Of a DNA stretch of 64,000 bases, positions 27,242-36,028 are shown piece after piece. The position numbers were made by a program, and so were the translations under genes. The DNA comes from Salinicoccus sp. Bachu38 (lineage in GTDB: Bacteria; Bacillota; Bacilli; Staphylococcales; Salinicoccaceae), in contig NZ_CP138333.2 of the NCBI RefSeq assembly GCF_038561955.2, positions 62,001-126,000 on the forward strand, read 5' to 3'. Position 1 is the first letter of the stretch. Every line of letters begins with the position of its first letter. Below the pieces are notes generated by a model. It was not told the origin of the DNA. It was given only the letters and a program-made list of their open reading frames with translations, and did no database searches.

Positions 27242-28441
27242 ATGCGGCATCTATACTACCGGACATATCAGAAGGTCATGAAGCCCATCATAAAACATAT
27301 GCCCTGGAGAACCCCATTGGTCTTTGAAGGCGCACATAGTCTGGACCGTCTGCCGGGACTCGTCAGTGCTGCCGGCATAAGAAGGCTGTTCATCGTCACC
27401 GATAAGGGAATACTGGAAGCGGGTCTCATGGATTTGATGCTGGAGCAGCTTGAAATGAGGGGCATCCATTGTACCGTCTATAGTGATACTGTGCCCGACC
27501 CTGATATTCAGAATGTAGAAGCGGCCCTGCATCATTATCATAACCAGCAATGTGAAGGGATTGTCGCTTTCGGTGGCGGTTCGGCGATGGATTGTGCGAA
27601 GTGTGTCGGTGCCAGGGCTGCAAGGCCTGGCAAAACCCTTTCCGATATGCGTGGTGTATTTAAGGTGAGGAGGAACATGCCGCCTTTTTTTGCGGTGCCG
27701 ACCACTTCCGGTACAGGAAGTGAAGGTACTTTGGCGGCTGTCATTTCGAATAGGGACACTCAGGACAAATATGCCCTGATGGATACTTCGCTTATTCCTC
27801 ATGTGGCCATAATCGATCCGTTTCTCACATTGGAACTCCCCCAAGATGTTACCGCAATGACAGGGATGGATGCATTGACCCATGCAGTGGAATCATATAT
27901 TGGCAGAAGCAGCACCCGGGAAACGGAAGCATATGCCAAAGAAGCGGTTGCGCTCATCTTTGACAATCTTGAGGCAGCATATGACAATGGACATGATCTG
28001 AAGGCGAGGGAAGGCATGCAGCAGGCCGCCTTCAAGGCAGGGCTGGCATTCACTCGTGCCTATGTCGGCAATATTCATGCCATTGCGCATACGCTGGGCG
28101 GATTTTATAATATCCCCCACGGTCTGGCTAACGCCGTTATAATGCCGCATGTACTCGAATACTACGGGAACGTGGTGCACAAGCCGCTTTCAGAACTGGC
28201 AGATATTGCAGGGGTCGGACGACGGACGGATACGGAACAGATGAAAGCGGCGACGTTCATTGAAGCAATCAGAAGGATGAATGAAAAGACGGGCGTACCG
28301 GAGAGGATAGAAGGAATAAAGGAGAGGGATATTCCTGACATGGTGGAAAATGCCTATCATGAAGCGAATCCTCTCTATCCAGTACCGGTGATTTTTGACA
28401 GGTCTGACTTCGAAAATATCTATCATGAAATCAGAAAATGA
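27242..28441 (+). CDS. Iron-containing alcohol dehydrogenase
   Basis: A 399-residue group III alcohol dehydrogenase. NAD(P) binding is marked by FGGGSAMDCAK (about residues 105-115) and PTTSGTGSE; metal ligands lie in MDALTHAVES and in the two histidines of HAIAHTLGGFYNIPHG. ATG 27242 has AGGAGGCGGAGG immediately upstream, better than ATG 27212. It converges on dhaKLM; the pair could link a short-chain alcohol or glycerol-type substrate to dihydroxyacetone, but this is inference from neighbourhood only. Confidence 0.9.
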   Translation: MRHLYYRTYQKVMKPIIKHMPWRTPLVFEGAHSLDRLPGLVSAAGIRRLFIVTDKGILEAGLMDLMLEQLEMRGIHCTVYSDTVPDPDIQNVEAALHHYHNQQCEGIVAFGGGSAMDCAKCVGARAARPGKTLSDMRGVFKVRRNMPPFFAVPTTSGTGSEGTLAAVISNRDTQDKYALMDTSLIPHVAIIDPFLTLELPQDVTAMTGMDALTHAVESYIGRSSTRETEAYAKEAVALIFDNLEAAYDNGHDLKAREGMQQAAFKAGLAFTRAYVGNIHAIAHTLGGFYNIPHGLANAVIMPHVLEYYGNVVHKPLSELADIAGVGRRTDTEQMKAATFIEAIRRMNEKTGVPERIEGIKERDIPDMVENAYHEANPLYPVPVIFDRSDFENIYHEIRK

Positions 28442-28475
28442 AAAACTCCCGCAATTCCAACGGCGATTGCGGGAG
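28441..28475 (-). terminator. Terminator of the dhaKLM operon
   Basis: CTCCCGCAAT and ATTGCGGGAG form the stem; five T follow on the minus strand. Confidence 0.85.
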
Positions 28476-28487
28476 AAGCATTGATCT

Positions 28488-28850
28488 TTACTTTTTCATG
28501 GTCTTGAGCTTTTCGAGCATATCTTCTGTCGAGGAACCCACGCTGTTTTCAACTGCGGCGAGAAAGCTGCCTTCAACTATTGGCGCTTCTGAAATATGAA
28601 GCTGGTGGGGGCCATCATACATTTCCACAGCCATTTCAAGATTCATCCGGCTCGAGCCGATATCATAGAAACAGATGGTATCATCCTCTATTTTTTCAAG
28701 CATATCGTTGATCTGGTCGATATTTGTACCGATACCACCCTCCACGCCCCCCGAGGCATGGATTACGGTATCGCCTGCCATCTGGGAAACGAGGGAACGG
28801 GTACCTTCTGCGATTTCGCTGCTGTGGCTGATGATGAGGATCTCAGTCAT
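28488..28850 (-). CDS. dhaM: Dihydroxyacetone kinase phosphotransferase subunit DhaM
   Basis: A 120-residue EIIA-Man-like protein that takes phosphate from HPr and passes it to the ADP on DhaL. It starts MTEILIISHSSEIAEG, where His9 is the expected phosphorylated residue, and contains the conserved ASGGVEGGIGTN and YDIGSSRMNLE. It is the single-domain form found in Firmicutes, without fused HPr or EI modules. Its ATG at 28850 overlaps the end of dhaL by eight bases. Confidence 0.93.
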   Translation of the reverse strand: MTEILIISHSSEIAEGTRSLVSQMAGDTVIHASGGVEGGIGTNIDQINDMLEKIEDDTICFYDIGSSRMNLEMAVEMYDGPHQLHISEAPIVEGSFLAAVENSVGSSTEDMLEKLKTMKK

Positions 28851-29427
28851 TTTCAACACCCTCTCCCAGTGCATGAATGATATAGACGGCGCTTTGTGCT
28901 CCGGGATCGATCGTCCCTTTGGATTGCTCCTTGAAGTAGGCAGCACGCCCTTTTGTCGCAATCATATCCTTCGTCTCCTCAGCCAGCTGCTGAAGATCTT
29001 CCAGACTGAGTGATCCTTTATCCCGAAGCAGATCGGCGGATTTCGAAATGACATCATACATCGTCTTTTCGCCGCCCTCCACCTTGCCCTTTTCAGCAAC
29101 TGTCCTATCAAACACTTCCAGCATTTCCAACAGATTTTCGCCATCTATTTCCTCTTTGGCCACCTCGCTCATCTTGACGAAGCTGAAACCATAGAGCGGT
29201 CCACTCGCACCACCGATGGAGCTCATCAGCGTCATGCCTGTCTGCTTGAGGATATCTTGTGTCGAACCGGCAGAAACCTTATCATTCACCGCTGAAAACC
29301 CACGCTTCATGTTGACGCCATGGTCCCCATCGCCGATTTCACGATCGAGACCCGTCAGTTCGCTTTCCTTTTCGTCAAAGATGGATTTTAATCCATGCAT
29401 CTTTTCAAGTAATTTTTCGGCATTCAT
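28843..29427 (-). CDS. dhaL: Dihydroxyacetone kinase ADP-binding subunit DhaL
   Basis: A 194-residue helical-barrel protein that holds ADP as a permanent cofactor phosphorylated by DhaM. The metal-nucleotide motif is LDREIGDGDHGVNMKRG near residue 27, with GGASGPLYG near 73 and DPGAQSA near the C-terminus. An AGGAGG site precedes it, twelve bases after the dhaK stop. Confidence 0.95.
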   Translation of the reverse strand: MNAEKLLEKMHGLKSIFDEKESELTGLDREIGDGDHGVNMKRGFSAVNDKVSAGSTQDILKQTGMTLMSSIGGASGPLYGFSFVKMSEVAKEEIDGENLLEMLEVFDRTVAEKGKVEGGEKTMYDVISKSADLLRDKGSLSLEDLQQLAEETKDMIATKGRAAYFKEQSKGTIDPGAQSAVYIIHALGEGVEND

Positions 29428-29439
29428 TTCCGTTGCCTC

Positions 29440-30405
29440 CTATTTGAAATACTTGGATCCTGTATCTGCATCGAGCGCTTCAAGGACTTCATCGTCTTCA
29501 TCAAGTATAGTCAGTGAGAACCCTTGCATGTCGAGTGCTGTCATATAGTCTCCGACAAGCAGCTTTGAAACTGTAATGCCACGATCGTCCAGCGCCTCCA
29601 TCACATACTTTGTTACGATGCTGAGTTCGCTTTCCGGTGTTGCACCCATGCCATTGACCATAACAATCAGGCGGGAGCTATCCGTATGCTTGAAGAGTTC
29701 ATCAAGAAGTCGATTGACGATCTTGTCGACGCTCGCCGATTTTTCCCGGGAAATACCTTTTTCCCCATGGATGCCGATACCGATTTCCATTTCATCTTCT
29801 GCGAGATCGAAGCCGTACTCTCCGGTCGTCGGTACAAGGCATGGGTGGATGGCCATGCCAATGGAATAGAGTGTGGACATCATTTCTTTCACTTTCTTCA
29901 CAATGTCATCGAGGGAAGCGCCCTGTTCCGCAAGGTAGCCTGCGTATTTATGGACGACTACAGTGCCGGCGACACCGCGTCTCTGCTCCTCATTATCAAT
30001 CGCAACATCATCCCTGACAACCACTGAAGCGACATGGTGCCCTTCCGCTTCCGCCATTTCCTGCGCCATTTCGAAATTCATGACATCCCCGCTGTAGTTT
30101 TTGATGATCAGCAGGACACCGTCCCCATTATCCACCGCTTTTATCGCAGCAAGTACCTTATCCGGTGTCGGAGAGGTGAATACTTCGCCACAGACTGCGC
30201 CATCGAGCATGCCTTGGGAAACATATCCGGCATGGGCAGGCTCATGCCCGCTGCCTCCTCCTGAAACAAGTGCTACACCGCTGCTTTTTTTCTCTTTTCT
30301 CACGACTACGGTATCTTCGATGATCTCAATGTGCGGATCACGCTGCTTCAAACCGTCGAGCATGTCGGATAGAAAGCGTTCTTTGTCATTGATCAGTTTT
30401 TTCAC
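29440..30405 (-). CDS. dhaK: Dihydroxyacetone kinase substrate-binding subunit DhaK
   Basis: A 321-residue subunit that binds dihydroxyacetone covalently. The substrate loop GGGSGHEPAHAGYV is at residues 49-62, IKNYSGDVMNFEMA near 104, and GIHGEKG near 222, all conserved in DhaK. Translation starts at GTG 30405 behind AAGGGGG; no ATG is available in a suitable place. It is first in a PTS-dependent dhaKLM operon, so flux is tied to phosphoenolpyruvate. Confidence 0.95.
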   Translation of the reverse strand: MKKLINDKERFLSDMLDGLKQRDPHIEIIEDTVVVRKEKKSSGVALVSGGGSGHEPAHAGYVSQGMLDGAVCGEVFTSPTPDKVLAAIKAVDNGDGVLLIIKNYSGDVMNFEMAQEMAEAEGHHVASVVVRDDVAIDNEEQRRGVAGTVVVHKYAGYLAEQGASLDDIVKKVKEMMSTLYSIGMAIHPCLVPTTGEYGFDLAEDEMEIGIGIHGEKGISREKSASVDKIVNRLLDELFKHTDSSRLIVMVNGMGATPESELSIVTKYVMEALDDRGITVSKLLVGDYMTALDMQGFSLTILDEDDEVLEALDADTGSKYFK

Positions 30406-30424
30406 GGTTCAATCCCCCTTTTCC

Positions 30425-30469
30425 TATACATATGTATACCCCAATCCGGAGAGGATTGGGGTATTTTTG
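30425..30469. repeat. Palindrome and hairpin between aldehyde dehydrogenase and dhaK
   Basis: TATACATATGTATA (30425-30438) is a perfect 14-bp palindrome next to the dhaK start. It abuts a 12-bp perfect stem, ATACCCCAATCC with GGATTGGGGTAT (30436-30464). The T run lies on the plus-strand side, although both flanking genes are minus, so the hairpin is only a doubtful terminator for the upstream gene. The palindrome could be an operator for dhaKLM. Confidence 0.5.
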
Positions 30470-30474
30470 GAAAA

Positions 30475-31902
30475 TTATTTGAAATAACCTTTGATCGCTT
30501 TGACTTCGAGAAACTCCTCGATGCCATAATCCCCCCACTCGCGGCCGATGCCGGACTGTTTATAGCCGCCGAATGGAAGATCCTTGCGTCCACCTGCACC
30601 ATTGATTTCCACTGTGCCCGCTTCAATGCGGCGGGCGACGTCTTTGAGGGTCTCCATGTCTTCGCCATATACATAGCCTGCAAGTCCATATTTGGTATCG
30701 TTCGCAATATCGATTGCTTCATCAAGACCTTTATAGGTGATGACGGACATCACCGGACCGAAAATCTCTTCCTGGGCGATGACCATGTCATTTTCAACAT
30801 CGGAGAAGATGGTTGGTTTTACGAAGAATCCCTTGTCGAGACCCTCAGGCTGTCCGGTGCCCCCATGGAAGAGTGTTGCGCCTTCCTCTGCACCCTTTTC
30901 AATATAGGACTGTACAGTATCAAACTGTTTGCGGCTGACAAGAGGGCCGACAGCAGTCCCCTCTTTGCGCGGGTCGCCGACTTTCACCTGCTCCATTTCC
31001 TTTTTCGCCGCCTCAAGGAATGCCTCCTTCATGGATTCCGGAACCAGCGTCCGGGTACCTGCCGTGCATACTTGTCCAGTATTATGGACAACCTTTTTGA
31101 CGGCGATTTTGGCAGCTTCTTCGACATCCGCATCATCGAGGATGATGAGCGGCGATTTTCCTCCGAGTTCAAGGGAGACGTTCTTGAAGTCCCTGCTTGC
31201 CTTCTCCATGATTTTGGAACCTGTGGAGCCGGAGCCGGTGAATGACATCATACGGACTTTCGGATGCTCACTGAGCGGGTTCCCTACACCTTCACCGTCT
31301 CCATTGACGAGGTTGAATACGCCTTTCGGCACACCGGCAGCCTCGAAGATTTCAGCGAGGATGATGGCTGCGAAAGGTGTCTCCTCTGAAGGTTTCATGA
31401 CTACAGGGCTGCCCGCTGCAAAGGCGGCCGCCAGTTTCAGAGATGTCTGGTTGGTCGGGAAGTTCCAAGGGGTGATGAGTCCTGAGACACCGATGCCTTC
31501 CTTCACTACAAGGTGGTCACCACGCTGCTCCTCAAATTCGAATGTATCAAGCGCATCCCGTGCGGCCGTGAAGTGGTTGATGCCCGCCTGGTAATGTGTC
31601 TTTTCGGACATCTCAAGCGGGGAACCAAGCTCATCTGTAATCGCCTCGATCAAATCTTCTTTGCGATTTTCGTATTCCTTCACAATCCTGTCCAGCATTT
31701 CACGTCTTTCCTCTACAGGTGTATGACGGAATTCAAGGTAGACGGAGTGGGCGGCTTCGACAGCCTTGTCGACATCTTCAGCATTGCCTTTGGCAATCCT
31801 GCCGAAGGCTTCACCGTTTGCCGGATTGATGACCTCGATTGTTTCTCCGCTTGCACTTTCTACCCATTCTCCATTTATATACTGTTTCGTATGATTTCTC
31901 AT
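30475..31902 (-). CDS. NAD(P)-dependent aldehyde dehydrogenase
   Basis: A 475-residue aldehyde dehydrogenase. The general base lies in [10 protein letters not shown] (Glu) and the catalytic cysteine in [22 protein letters not shown] and [11 protein letters not shown] form the cofactor site. It is closely similar to a generic S. aureus aldehyde dehydrogenase and not to the AldH used in staphyloxanthin synthesis, which has a different length and termini. The start follows AAGGGG. Substrate unknown. Confidence 0.93.
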   Translation of the reverse strand: MRNHTKQYINGEWVESASGETIEVINPANGEAFGRIAKGNAEDVDKAVEAAHSVYLEFRHTPVEERREMLDRIVKEYENRKEDLIEAITDELGSPLEMSEKTHYQAGINHFTAARDALDTFEFEEQRGDHLVVKEGIGVSGLITPWNFPTNQTSLKLAAAFAAGSPVVMKPSEETPFAAIILAEIFEAAGVPKGVFNLVNGDGEGVGNPLSEHPKVRMMSFTGSGSTGSKIMEKASRDFKNVSLELGGKSPLIILDDADVEEAAKIAVKKVVHNTGQVCTAGTRTLVPESMKEAFLEAAKKEMEQVKVGDPRKEGTAVGPLVSRKQFDTVQSYIEKGAEEGATLFHGGTGQPEGLDKGFFVKPTIFSDVENDMVIAQEEIFGPVMSVITYKGLDEAIDIANDTKYGLAGYVYGEDMETLKDVARRIEAGTVEINGAGGRKDLPFGGYKQSGIGREWGDYGIEEFLEVKAIKGYFK

Positions 31903-31985
31903 TATGACATTCCCCTTTATTATTTTTATTCCATATACTTTATCCTATATGCGCTGCTTCTAATCATCGGGAGGACATTGAATGT

Positions 31986-32026
31986 AACAAAAAGCAGGGT
32001 GCATCTTTTCAGAGGCACCCTGCTTT
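31986..32026 (-). terminator. Terminator of the YeeE/YedE gene
   Basis: AAAGCAGGGTGC and GCACCCTGCTTT form the stem, with TTTTTGTT following on the minus strand. Confidence 0.85.
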
Positions 32027-32030
32027 CATA

Positions 32031-33284
32031 TCAGCATACGGAATCATTGGATTTTGGCACGGAAAGTCCGAAAAGAGGACGGAGATAGAGTGCCAGGAAT
32101 GTACCGGCAAGTGCCAGTATGCCCCAGATATACCCATGCATGCTGAAAGAGGCAATGCCTCCGAAATAGGCACCGATGTTGCATCCGAATGCAAGACGGG
32201 CACCATAGCCCATCAGCAGTCCGCCAATGACGGACGCGGAAAAGTTGCCCAGATTGATTTTAGTGAATTTGAACAGTCCGCCTGCTGCAGATGCAATGAA
32301 TGCACCCAGAATGACACCGAAGTTGAGGACGGTCGTCGTATCGGCGAATATCGAGGATTCGAGAGCAGCGGCATTGGCCCCCTGCCAATATCCCCATTCA
32401 GCGACATCAACGCCGAAGAAACTGGCCACTTTGGACCCCCATAGCGCAAATGCGGATGTGATGCCCCAAGGGGCGCCCCGTGTCATCAGGGTCAGTGCGT
32501 TAAGTACCGCAAGCGCAATGGCCGCGGCAAACAGCGGCCATGAGCCTCTGAATAGGCGTTTCCATCCGCGTGCAGTCGGCAGTGGTGCCATTTTTGGTGC
32601 GTTCTTCTTCTTTTCGATGATGATTGTAGCCAACGCAATCAGGCCGAACAGCACGAGGGATACGATCCATGCACCGCCATAGCCGAGCCCGGTGGAAGTG
32701 GCGAGTGAAATGGGTTCGAATGACGGCATCTCCTCCGTCCAGAATGGCAGATGATATGCGCCGACTGTTGCACCTACAATGAAGAATATCAGTGTGATGA
32801 ACATGACGGTACGGCCGCCCCCGATGGCATAGAGCGTGCCGGATGCACAGCCGCCGCCAAGCTGCATGCCGATGCCGAACATGAATGCACCGACAATCAG
32901 GCTCACACCGACTGGTGAAACATAACCGGCTACATCCTGGCCGAAGAAAGATGTGCCGAAGGCAAGGATGGGTGCAAACAATGTCACTGCCACAGCCAGC
33001 ATCAGCATATGGGCACGCATCGCCTGTCCGTTGCCCACGGACATCATGCGCCTGAAGGCCGAAGTGAAGCCGAAGCGGGCGTGGAACAGTGTGAAGCCAA
33101 GCAGCAGACCAATGATCATCAGCATGGGCTGCATCATCGACTGTGTGGCCGCCAAGTATAGAAATAGTACAAAACTGACTGCAATACCGCCGCCAACCAG
33201 CGCTTTCTGTGGCGGACTCAAAGCAAGTGAATCACGTCTTACCGGATCTCTCGCTTCATTAACAGGTTGAACTCTCGTGGTCAT
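32031..33284 (-). CDS. YeeE/YedE family thiosulfate/sulfur transporter
   Basis: A 417-residue protein with about ten membrane segments in two repeats. Each repeat carries a conserved cysteine loop, GGGCASGTLYAIGGG near residue 145 and FGCNIGAYFGGIASFS near 370, as in YeeE/TsuA, where cysteines relay thiosulfate through the pore. It is the full-length fused form. No TsuB/SirA-like partner or rhodanese is adjacent. Thiosulfate uptake is inferred from the family. Confidence 0.85.
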   Translation of the reverse strand: MTTRVQPVNEARDPVRRDSLALSPPQKALVGGGIAVSFVLFLYLAATQSMMQPMLMIIGLLLGFTLFHARFGFTSAFRRMMSVGNGQAMRAHMLMLAVAVTLFAPILAFGTSFFGQDVAGYVSPVGVSLIVGAFMFGIGMQLGGGCASGTLYAIGGGRTVMFITLIFFIVGATVGAYHLPFWTEEMPSFEPISLATSTGLGYGGAWIVSLVLFGLIALATIIIEKKKNAPKMAPLPTARGWKRLFRGSWPLFAAAIALAVLNALTLMTRGAPWGITSAFALWGSKVASFFGVDVAEWGYWQGANAAALESSIFADTTTVLNFGVILGAFIASAAGGLFKFTKINLGNFSASVIGGLLMGYGARLAFGCNIGAYFGGIASFSMHGYIWGILALAGTFLALYLRPLFGLSVPKSNDSVC

Positions 33285-33351
33285 CTATAAGACTCCTTTT
33301 CTTATTGAATTGCTAGGATTAGAACATTATAGAATATCATAGTCCTTTAGT

Positions 33352-33383
33352 CAAAAATAAAAGACGGCCGATAGCGGCCGTCT
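33352..33383 (-). terminator. Terminator of the luciferase-like oxidoreductase gene
   Basis: AGACGGCCG and CGGCCGTCT pair around a short loop; a T-rich run follows on the minus strand. Confidence 0.8.
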
Positions 33384-33396
33384 GCTCATGAAAGTC

Positions 33397-34401
33397 TTAC
33401 AGTGTATTGGTTTTTTGTGCAGCATGTATCGTATGTACAGGTGCCAGTGCTTCAATCGTCTGGTGCCGCAGGCCGGCATCATGCGTCGGCAGGTGGAACA
33501 TCAGTTCATCGACCCCCGTTTTGGACGCTATTTCATCGAGTTTCGAGAGGACTTCCGATGCCGTTCCGGCGATGATATGCGGTTCGATGATCTCTACATC
33601 CACCTGCCCCGAAGTCGTTGAAAGCAGTTCATTCGCTTTGTCCTTACTCCCCACACGGAGCACCTTGCCATCCTGGAAAGTCAATTTGAAGATCCTATTC
33701 CGGCCGATGATTTCATCCTGTATGGAAGTGTCGTCTGTAACGATGACGGAAAGCGCCACGATGAACCTCCCTGTACCATTGTATGTCCGGAAGGCTCCGA
33801 TGCTTTCTTCGAGCAGCCGTTCATTATTGGTGATGAAATGTGCGTAGATGAAATGTGCCCCCTCCTCTGCTGCGAACGTCGCTGAAGAAGGACTCGAACC
33901 GAGCAGAAAAAGGTCCGGCGGATGGGATGTGTCCGGGGAAGTCTTCAACCCTTGCCATTCCTCCGTGGGCTCCTGGGACAGGAACCGCTTGAGATCTTTG
34001 AACTTCCTGTTGAAGGAGACAGCATCTTCACGCAGCTCATGCTGCAATGCCTGTGTCGATAACGGCAGTCCGCCGGGTGCTTTTCCGACTCCCAGATCTA
34101 CACGCCCTGAACCCAGGTGCTGCATAAGTTGGAATTGTTCTGCGACTTTAAAGGGGTTATAATGTTGGAGCATCACTCCGCCGGAACCGATATGCATCTG
34201 TTCTGTATGGGCAAGCAGGTGTGATATCATAATTTCCGGTGCTGTCCCTGCAAGCTTCTCATCATTGTGGTGTTCGGCGACAAAATAGCGGCGGTATCCG
34301 AGCTGGTCCGCCCGGATGGCAAGGTCTACGGTATCCTGCAGGGAGGCCGCAACCGTATGGTCATCCAGTACAGGACTCTGATTTAGAATACTGAAATCCA
34401 T
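33397..34401 (-). CDS. LLM class flavin-dependent oxidoreductase
   Basis: A 334-residue bacterial luciferase-like TIM-barrel protein of the MsnO8/YwcH group. The N-terminal LGYRRYFVAEHHN and the IGSGGVMLQHYNPFKVAEQF segment are the usual FMN-binding features, and RVDLGVGKAPGG follows. It probably acts as an FMNH2- or F420-independent monooxygenase or reductase; no flavin reductase is next to it. The start follows TAGGAG. Confidence 0.85.
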   Translation of the reverse strand: MDFSILNQSPVLDDHTVAASLQDTVDLAIRADQLGYRRYFVAEHHNDEKLAGTAPEIMISHLLAHTEQMHIGSGGVMLQHYNPFKVAEQFQLMQHLGSGRVDLGVGKAPGGLPLSTQALQHELREDAVSFNRKFKDLKRFLSQEPTEEWQGLKTSPDTSHPPDLFLLGSSPSSATFAAEEGAHFIYAHFITNNERLLEESIGAFRTYNGTGRFIVALSVIVTDDTSIQDEIIGRNRIFKLTFQDGKVLRVGSKDKANELLSTTSGQVDVEIIEPHIIAGTASEVLSKLDEIASKTGVDELMFHLPTHDAGLRHQTIEALAPVHTIHAAQKTNTL

Positions 34402-34519
34402 CTCATCACTCCTAGGGGTTAATTATCAGAATATAATTAGTAATACTATAGAGGAAAAGATTTAAAGTCAACCATTCATACTCGAATGGTAGGAATACAT
34501 AGAGGAAGTTGGAATCCAA

Positions 34520-35092
34520 GTGGCGAAACTATATTATCGATACGGAACGATGCAGAGCAACAAAAGCAACCAGATCATCACAACACACCACCAATACACG
34601 ACCCAGGGCAAGCAGTGTCTGGCCTACTCCACTCCGATAGACACCCGGAGCGGGCATAAGAGGATCAAATCGAGGATTGGCCTTGAACTGGTATGCGAGT
34701 ACATTACAGATAATATTTACGAAGAGGTGGAAGCAATCCATGAAAAGGATAAGGTGCATGCGGTTGTGGTGGATGAGGCACAGTTCCTCTCAAGGGCGGA
34801 TGTCCATCGCCTGAGCGACATCGCCGACGTGCTCGATATTCCGGTCATATGCTTCGGGCTGAAGACGGACTTCCGCAATCATCTGTTCGAAGGCAGCCGG
34901 GTGCTGCTGGAACTTTCCGATGCCATCGATGAACTGAAGACCATCTGCCAGTTCTGCAACAAGAAGGCGACGCTGAATATGCGTATTTTGGATGGGAAAC
35001 CGACGAATGTCGGAGAGGTCATCTATATGGGAGACGAGGAGTATGTCCCAGTCTGCAGGAAGTGCTACAAGGAAAGGCTGGAGCTTGTGTGA
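34520..35092 (+). CDS. tdk: Thymidine kinase with atypical P-loop
   Basis: A 190-residue type II thymidine kinase resembling the E. coli-type enzyme more than the S. aureus one. The zinc-binding lid is CQFC...CRKC (about residues 152-182), and the catalytic acid and Mg site are in VVDEAQFLSRADV. The phosphate-binding loop reads GTMQSNKS at residues 9-16, so the glycine normally before the lysine (GK[ST]) is Asn14. Lys15 and Ser16 are kept. Translation begins at GTG 34520, with GAGGAA at a rather long distance. It salvages thymidine if active. Confidence 0.82.
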   Translation: MAKLYYRYGTMQSNKSNQIITTHHQYTTQGKQCLAYSTPIDTRSGHKRIKSRIGLELVCEYITDNIYEEVEAIHEKDKVHAVVVDEAQFLSRADVHRLSDIADVLDIPVICFGLKTDFRNHLFEGSRVLLELSDAIDELKTICQFCNKKATLNMRILDGKPTNVGEVIYMGDEEYVPVCRKCYKERLELV

Positions 35093-35144
35093 ACGGCCGG
35101 TGGATTGTTTCATTAAAAGAAACCCAGTAATGCTCTAATCATCT

Positions 35145-35188
35145 TTTAACTTTTCGTTAACCGTCCTCTATTGATGCCCTCCTATAAT
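35145..35188 (+). promoter_or_regulatory. Promoter of the PepSY lipoprotein gene with direct-repeat operator
   Basis: A direct repeat TTTAAC-TTTTC-GTTAAC with 11-bp period (35145-35161) is followed after exactly 21 bases by a consensus -10 box TATAAT (35183-35188). There is no good -35 box, so the repeat probably recruits an OmpR-type activator. The same element with the same 21-base gap precedes the response regulator gene. Confidence 0.65.
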
Positions 35189-35218
35189 GAAGTTACAAAC
35201 ATTAAGGAGGCGTTATGA

Positions 35219-35887
35219 ATGATGATCAAAAAAAATCATCTGCTGACTGGAAGTATCGCATCAGCGTTGATATTGGGTGCGTGTTCAAGTGCGAGTGCAG
35301 AGACGGATATGGATTGGGAAGATGACCGTACGGAAGGTACGACTGTTGTGATGAGCGCTGAGGCTGAGAATAATGTGAAGAAAAGTGCCCAGGAAGCGGT
35401 CGACGCGGCGAAGAAGAATTTTGACGGCAAAGTGAAGGAAGTGGAACTTGAAGCGGATGACGGTATCTACTACTACGAAATCGAGCTGGAAAATGCCAAG
35501 GAGGAATATGATGTCGATATCGACGCCAACGACCTGACAATTCTTGAGGAATCATTCGACAGGGACGATGATGATAGGAACGACGGCCGGGATGATGACA
35601 GAGACGACGATGATAGAGACGACAATGGTCGGGATGATGACGATGACAGAGACGAAAGAACATCATCAGAATCCGGCAAGGATCAACCGAAGCAGTCTGA
35701 CGGCAACGGGCTCATTTCTTCCACAGAAGCACTGAAAATCGCCCAGAATGAAGTCGGTGGTGAAGTGAAAGAATGGGATTTCGATGAGGACGATGAGGAA
35801 TACGAAGTTGAAATTGATGCAGATGGCAAAGAACACGAAGTTGAAATTGACGCGAAGACAGGTAAAGTGACTGAAATCGACGACTGA
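35219..35887 (+). CDS. PepSY-domain lipoprotein with Asp/Arg-rich linker
   Basis: A 222-residue exported lipoprotein. The signal peptide ends in the lipobox LGAC, with Cys22 as the lipidation site. Two PepSY domains follow (about 45-105 and 165-222), each with the pattern of an AxxxA helix, a YEVEI-type strand and a final DAxTGxV strand. They are joined by about 40 residues made almost wholly of Asp and Arg with a few Asn and Gly, encoded by imperfect GAT/GAC/AGA repeats. PepSY proteins inhibit proteases or sense the cell surface. The start at 35219 is eight bases after AAGGAGG. It lies directly upstream of a two-component system. Confidence 0.85.
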   Translation: MMIKKNHLLTGSIASALILGACSSASAETDMDWEDDRTEGTTVVMSAEAENNVKKSAQEAVDAAKKNFDGKVKEVELEADDGIYYYEIELENAKEEYDVDIDANDLTILEESFDRDDDDRNDGRDDDRDDDDRDDNGRDDDDDRDERTSSESGKDQPKQSDGNGLISSTEALKIAQNEVGGEVKEWDFDEDDEEYEVEIDADGKEHEVEIDAKTGKVTEIDD

Positions 35888-35902
35888 GTGAGAGACGGGT
35901 GG

Positions 35903-35929
35903 CCCGGGAGAACTTCTCCCGGGTTTTTT
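35903..35929 (+). terminator. Intrinsic terminator after the PepSY lipoprotein gene
   Basis: CCCGGGAG and CTCCCGGG enclose a short loop followed by six T. Confidence 0.92.
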
Positions 35930-35937
35930 AATTGAAT

Positions 35938-35981
35938 TTTAATGTTTCTATAACGAAAACCGCGGCATTTTGCTTTATACT
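35938..35981 (+). promoter_or_regulatory. Promoter of the two-component operon with direct-repeat operator
   Basis: TTTAAT-GTTTC-TATAAC (35938-35954) repeats the 11-bp-period element found before the lipoprotein gene, matching it at most positions including the spacer TTTC. A -10 box TATACT begins at 35976, again 21 bases after the repeat. This suggests autoregulation by the encoded response regulator. Confidence 0.6.
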
Positions 35982-36028
35982 TGGTGTAATAGTAATCATC
36001 GTGCATCAAAATAGTGGGGAGTGCTGTT

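Noticed and set aside
30475-31902. Aldehyde dehydrogenase as the staphyloxanthin pathway AldH
   Set aside because: Length and end sequences fit the generic staphylococcal aldehyde dehydrogenase, not AldH, and it is not part of the crt transcript.
35560-35660. Tandem GAT/GAC/AGA repeats that might be a minisatellite or CRISPR-like array
   Set aside because: They encode the Asp/Arg linker of the PepSY lipoprotein in frame, and units are short and irregular with no spacers.
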